NCBI RefSeq assembly: GCF_041435015.1
Contig: NZ_CP107989.1
Location: forward strand, 6,944,001 to 7,008,000
Direction of reading: 5' to 3'
Length of the DNA: 64,000 nt
Origin: Streptomyces canus
GTDB taxonomy: Bacteria; Actinomycetota; Actinomycetes; Streptomycetales; Streptomycetaceae
In this document: positions 61,348-64,000 of the stretch, one piece after another
Position numbering within the stretch: position 1 is the stretch's first letter
Layout of the letters: each line of letters starts with the position of its first letter
The notes under the pieces: generated by a model
Told to the model about the DNA's origin: nothing
Seen by the model: the letters and a program-made list of their open reading frames with translations, nothing else
The model's database searches: none
Translations under genes and position numbers: made by a program

Positions 61348-62337
61348 TCACATCGTGAGAACGGGCTCGGGCGTATCGCTCATATCGGTGGACTCGGGGC
61401 GCCTGCGTCCCCGTACCACCAAAACGCCCCCCACAGCAGCCAGTACGAATCCAGCCACGGCCGCCCCGATCGGCAACGTCTCGCCCACCGCGCGCAGTTG
61501 GCCGCTGTCCCGCTTCGCCAGCCGCACCGCCTCCTTCTGGGTCGCGGTGGTGAACGCGATCTTCGGGCTGTCCAGCAGGACCACGGCGTCCTTCTTCGCG
61601 CCGGGCGCCCGCAGGGTGCGCTTCGGGCCGACCTGTGCGTAGACCACCCGGCCGGTGCGCTGGTCGACGACCAGCTCGATGCCGTGGTTGGAGTACCACT
61701 CCTCGGCCAGCACCTGCGGCCGGTCGGGCTCGTCCACGATCGTGCCCGGCACCAGCCGTGTCCCGACCTTCGCCGGGGCGACCGTGCCGGTGAACCGGTA
61801 ACCCGTGTACCCCTGAACCTTCTTCGTACCCTGGTAACGCAACGTCACCGTCGAACCCAGGGAGTTGTCCCACCACTGGTAGGAGCGTCGCTGCACGTCG
61901 AAGGGGAACTTCAGATAGGCCTCGCCCTCGATGTACGGCTTCTCGCCGCAGCAGTGCACGGGCTTGGTGGTCTTGCGATCCATCACCCAGCGGTGCGGGA
62001 CGAATTCGAGCGCGTCGTGCGGGTCGGCGGCCGGCAGCGACTTGTCGGTGTCGACGGTGGTGGTGACGTCCCACACCGCGGCCCGGCCGCTGCGCTCACT
62101 GTCCTCGACGTCACCGCGCACCCGCTGGGTGACGGTGATCCGCTGTCCGGGAACCGTCTCCAGTTCCTCGGTGTCGAAGACGCTGCCCGTCCCGCGGTAG
62201 ACCGCGGTCTGGTCGATGTCGATCGGATTCACGGCCGCCCGCGGAGCCACGTACCACGCGAGCAACGGCGCCAGTACCAGCAAGAACGTGCCGAGTCCCA
62301 GCAGAATCAGGGAGATTGGAGAGGCTGTACGGCGCAT
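61348..62337 (-). CDS. DUF3068 membrane-anchored protein
   Basis: A 329-residue protein with one membrane helix at each end (SLILLGLGTFLLVLAPLLAW near residue 10 and a GAAVAGFVLAAVGGVLVV segment near residue 290). An extracytoplasmic domain lies between; motifs include HRWVMDRKTTKPVHCCGEKP and GYTGYRFTGTV. DUF3068 (also annotated as porin-PorA-like) is an actinobacterial family of unknown function, often near envelope glycan genes. It is 193 bp upstream of the glycosyltransferase and could be in the same transcript. ATG 62337 chosen; GTG two codons upstream is possible. Confidence 0.85.
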   Translation of the reverse strand: MRRTASPISLILLGLGTFLLVLAPLLAWYVAPRAAVNPIDIDQTAVYRGTGSVFDTEELETVPGQRITVTQRVRGDVEDSERSGRAAVWDVTTTVDTDKSLPAADPHDALEFVPHRWVMDRKTTKPVHCCGEKPYIEGEAYLKFPFDVQRRSYQWWDNSLGSTVTLRYQGTKKVQGYTGYRFTGTVAPAKVGTRLVPGTIVDEPDRPQVLAEEWYSNHGIELVVDQRTGRVVYAQVGPKRTLRAPGAKKDAVVLLDSPKIAFTTATQKEAVRLAKRDSGQLRAVGETLPIGAAVAGFVLAAVGGVLVVRGRRRPESTDMSDTPEPVLTM

Positions 62338-62747
62338 CCGGACACTCCAGGGGCGTGAGTTGACGGAGTTCGGGCCGCTCTGGGCCCTGTCGTCACACTC
62401 CCGTCGTCCGCCCGTAGGGCGGGCCGAGCGGCGTCTGGTGCGTGCAGCTGCAAGGCGGAGGAGGGCGTCGACGCGGAGCGTCGGCAACCGACGACAACGC
62501 CGCTGGGGGTCCCCCCCCACGCCTTTTGGGCAGTGGGGGAGTGCGTGCCAGGCGTCGCTCGGCAGGCGGGAGTGTGACGACAGGGCTCTTGGGCCGGAGA
62601 CCGTATGCGTGTTGGCACGGGGTGTCAATGTCTTGACGGATTGTCAATGTCCTGTCGACACTGGGGCGACAGGCAGGGTGGGTACCGGACGGGTTCCGGG
62701 TGGGGACGTACGCCGGATCGAGCCGCTCGAGAGAGGCTGCCCCTGCG
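62338..62747. other. Intergenic region holding the inverted-repeat element
   Basis: About 410 bp between divergent genes. Apart from the 201-bp element, the remaining 160 bp to the right probably hold the promoter of the small membrane protein and PucR-like gene (for example the TTGACGG and TTGTCAATG region near 62631-62648). Open frames here are artefacts of the palindrome. Confidence 0.5.
62385..62585. repeat. 201-bp inverted-repeat element (MITE-like)
   Basis: Perfect 19-bp terminal inverted repeats, CCCTGTCGTCACACTCCCG at 62385-62403 and its complement at 62567-62585. The next inner parts also pair imperfectly (GCCGAGCG and CGCTCGGC). The middle has GGGGGTCCCCCCCC and similar GC runs. 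GCTCTGGG and GCTCTTGGG flank it on the two sides, possibly a worn target duplication. No transposase is inside. I recall similar words in other Streptomyces genomes. Confidence 0.75.
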
Positions 62748-62900
62748 ATGTCCAGACTGCTCGCCGCCGCACTGACCGTCGTGGTCGCCGCTTTGCTCGC
62801 CCTCGGTGCCGCGCTCGGCATCGTCGCCCTGCTGGAGGCGACGCCCGAGCAGCCCAACACCCCGTTGATCACCTACGAGCAGACGGACCAGGGGAGTTGA
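62748..62900 (+). CDS. Small single-pass membrane protein
   Basis: A 50-residue protein, MSRLLAAALTVVVAALLALG and on, with one hydrophobic helix (about residues 3-30) and a short polar tail ending TYEQTDQGS. GAGAGG lies 12-17 nt upstream. I recognise no family with certainty. Its stop is 3 bp before the PucR-like start, so the two are probably co-translated. Confidence 0.6.
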   Translation: MSRLLAAALTVVVAALLALGAALGIVALLEATPEQPNTPLITYEQTDQGS

Positions 62901-62903
62901 CCC

Positions 62904-64000
62904 GTGCCCGCCCGCCCGGCAGCTGTGAACACCCGCTCGGCCTGGCACGACGTCCCCCGCCTCCAGGTCCGCCGCTTCGCGGCCATCGCCATGGCCGAGG
63001 CGCCGGCCCTCGCGGAGGAGATCCTGCGCGAGATCCGCCGCGAGTACCCCCATCTGCCGGTGGTCCTCGACGAGTCCGGCGAGCCGATGGCGCTGGTCGG
63101 CATCCGCCGCGCGATCGAGGTCTTCGTCCAGCACCTGGAGACGGCGGAGGGCCGTCCCACGGTCCCCCCGGGCGTCTTCCAGGAGTTCGGCCGCGGCGAG
63201 GGTCTGAACGGCCGGAGCCTCGACTCCCTCCAGGCGATCTACCGCATGGGCGTACGTCTGGCCTGGCGCCGGTTCGCCGACATCGGCCAGCGCGTGGAGA
63301 TCCCGCCGCCGGCGATGTACGAGCTGGTGGACGCGGGCTATGAGTACCTGGACGGCCTGGTCGACCAGTCGGTCCGGGGCTACGCGGAGGCAGCGGCCCG
63401 CCAGGCGGGCGAGCGCCTGCGCCTCCAGCGCCGCCTGATGGAGTTACTCCTGGCCGAACGCCACCGGGGCGACCCGGCGGACGCGCTGACGGAACGCGCG
63501 GCCCGCATCGGCTGGCCCCTCCCGAAGAAGGTGGCGGTCGGCGTCCTGCTCCGTCCGGCCCGGGAGGCGGTGCCCCCCGCGGTGGGCCAGGGAGTCCTCC
63601 TGGACATGGACTACGAACAGCCCCGCATGGTCGTCCCGGAACCGGGCGCGGCGGGCCGCCCCGAACTTCTGCACCGGGCCCTGACCGGCTGGGCGGGCGC
63701 GATAGGACCCCCGGTCCCGCTCGCCGACGCGGCGAAGTCCCTCCGCTGGGCCGAGGCCGCCGTACGCCTGATGGAGCGCGACCTGCTCCCCGCCGGGGAC
63801 GTCCTGTACTGCACCGAACACACCGAGGCCCTGGTCCTGCTCCAGCCGGAGGAGCTGATCGACGATCTGGCCCTGCGCTGCCTGGCCCCCCTGCGGCACT
63901 GCGGCCCCACCCACGGCCGCCGCCTCGCGGAGACCTTGCTGGCCTGGCTGGAGACGAGGGGCGGGGCCCCGGAAGTGGCGGCCCGCCTGGGCGTCCACCC
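62904..64000 (+). CDS. PucR/CdaR-like helix-turn-helix regulator, 5' part
   Basis: The open frame from GTG 62904 runs off the window with 365 codons seen. GGGGAG lies 7 nt upstream. The N-terminal region (about 15-190) resembles RsbRD-N-like/PucR N-terminal domains, with GVFQEFGRGEGLNGRSLDSL and YELVDAGYEYLDGLVDQSV. A GGDEF-like/CdaR middle domain follows. The tail TLLAWLETRGGAPEVAARLG is the start of the C-terminal PucR HTH. It probably controls genes to the right of the window. Confidence 0.88.
   Translation, partial: MPARPAAVNTRSAWHDVPRLQVRRFAAIAMAEAPALAEEILREIRREYPHLPVVLDESGEPMALVGIRRAIEVFVQHLETAEGRPTVPPGVFQEFGRGEGLNGRSLDSLQAIYRMGVRLAWRRFADIGQRVEIPPPAMYELVDAGYEYLDGLVDQSVRGYAEAAARQAGERLRLQRRLMELLLAERHRGDPADALTERAARIGWPLPKKVAVGVLLRPAREAVPPAVGQGVLLDMDYEQPRMVVPEPGAAGRPELLHRALTGWAGAIGPPVPLADAAKSLRWAEAAVRLMERDLLPAGDVLYCTEHTEALVLLQPEELIDDLALRCLAPLRHCGPTHGRRLAETLLAWLETRGGAPEVAARLGVH

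Noticed and set aside
62216..63343. A 375-codon plus-strand open frame across the DUF3068 start and the inverted repeat
   Set aside because: It is antisense to one gene and out of frame with the PucR-like gene, with strong Arg/Gly/Pro bias.
1..64000. tRNA, rRNA or riboswitch genes
   Set aside because: No cloverleaf ends with CCA-like acceptor patterns, rRNA words or known riboswitch cores were noticed by eye; a covariance-model search would be needed for certainty.

Overview
The window is high-GC actinobacterial DNA, almost certainly from a Streptomyces chromosome. Codons are strongly G/C-ending, genes start often with GTG, and sugar ABC importers lack their own ATPase gene. A γ-butyrolactone-receptor-type TetR protein, the mbl/matB gene neighbourhood and PAS/GAF/PP2C anti-sigma regulators point the same way. 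No rRNA, tRNA or CRISPR array was seen.

Layout: (1) 0-7 kb holds the 3' end of a GH32 fructanase, then a β-glucuronide locus: TetR regulator, solute-binding lipoprotein, two permeases and a UidA-type β-glucuronidase. (2) 6.9-12.9 kb holds a VWA protein and an organic-acid pathway: CitE-type lyase, type III CoA-transferase, LysR regulator and CitMHS transporter. Two identical-arm LysR-type operators tie the pathway together. (3) 12.9-18.4 kb holds a Tat-exported esterase, a large PAS-GAF-PP2C-ATPase regulator and an aldehyde dehydrogenase. (4) 18.5-24.5 kb is a second glycoside operon: GH32-like enzyme, LacI regulator, binding protein and two permeases. (5) 24.5-33.7 kb mixes intact genes with remnants. 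Intact are a MarR/old-yellow-enzyme/quinone-reductase operon and two DUF418 paralogues around a two-component system. Remnants come from MmpL, a response regulator, an ABC exporter, FtsX and a histidine kinase. (6) 33.7-41 kb holds an amino-acid permease, a STAS-ANTAR protein, a MEDS-ATPase protein, a lone γ-butyrolactone-receptor homologue and many gene fragments and degenerate repeats. (7) 41-47.7 kb holds mbl and a malonate locus (matC, matB, a fused AccD-AccA carboxyltransferase, divergent GntR). (8) 47.7-50.4 kb holds an ATP-grasp protein, a MerR-PP2C fusion and a methyltransferase. (9) 50.4-62.3 kb is a long run of overlapping genes on the minus strand: AftD-like GT-C protein, glycosyltransferase, three methyltransferases, PapA/condensation-like acyltransferase, DMT-type membrane protein, Trm112-like protein and DUF3068 protein. 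It probably makes or decorates a cell-envelope glycolipid or glycan. (10) The right edge holds a 201-bp inverted-repeat element, a small membrane protein and the start of a PucR-like regulator.

The strongest candidate for an undescribed system is the 50-61 kb operon. Seven of its gene junctions overlap by ATGA or nearly so. It combines mycobacterial-style sugar transfer and acyl transfer with methylation in one transcript. The MerR-phosphatase fusion, the two-gene promoter duplication around the two-component system and the malonate locus with a fused carboxyltransferase come next.
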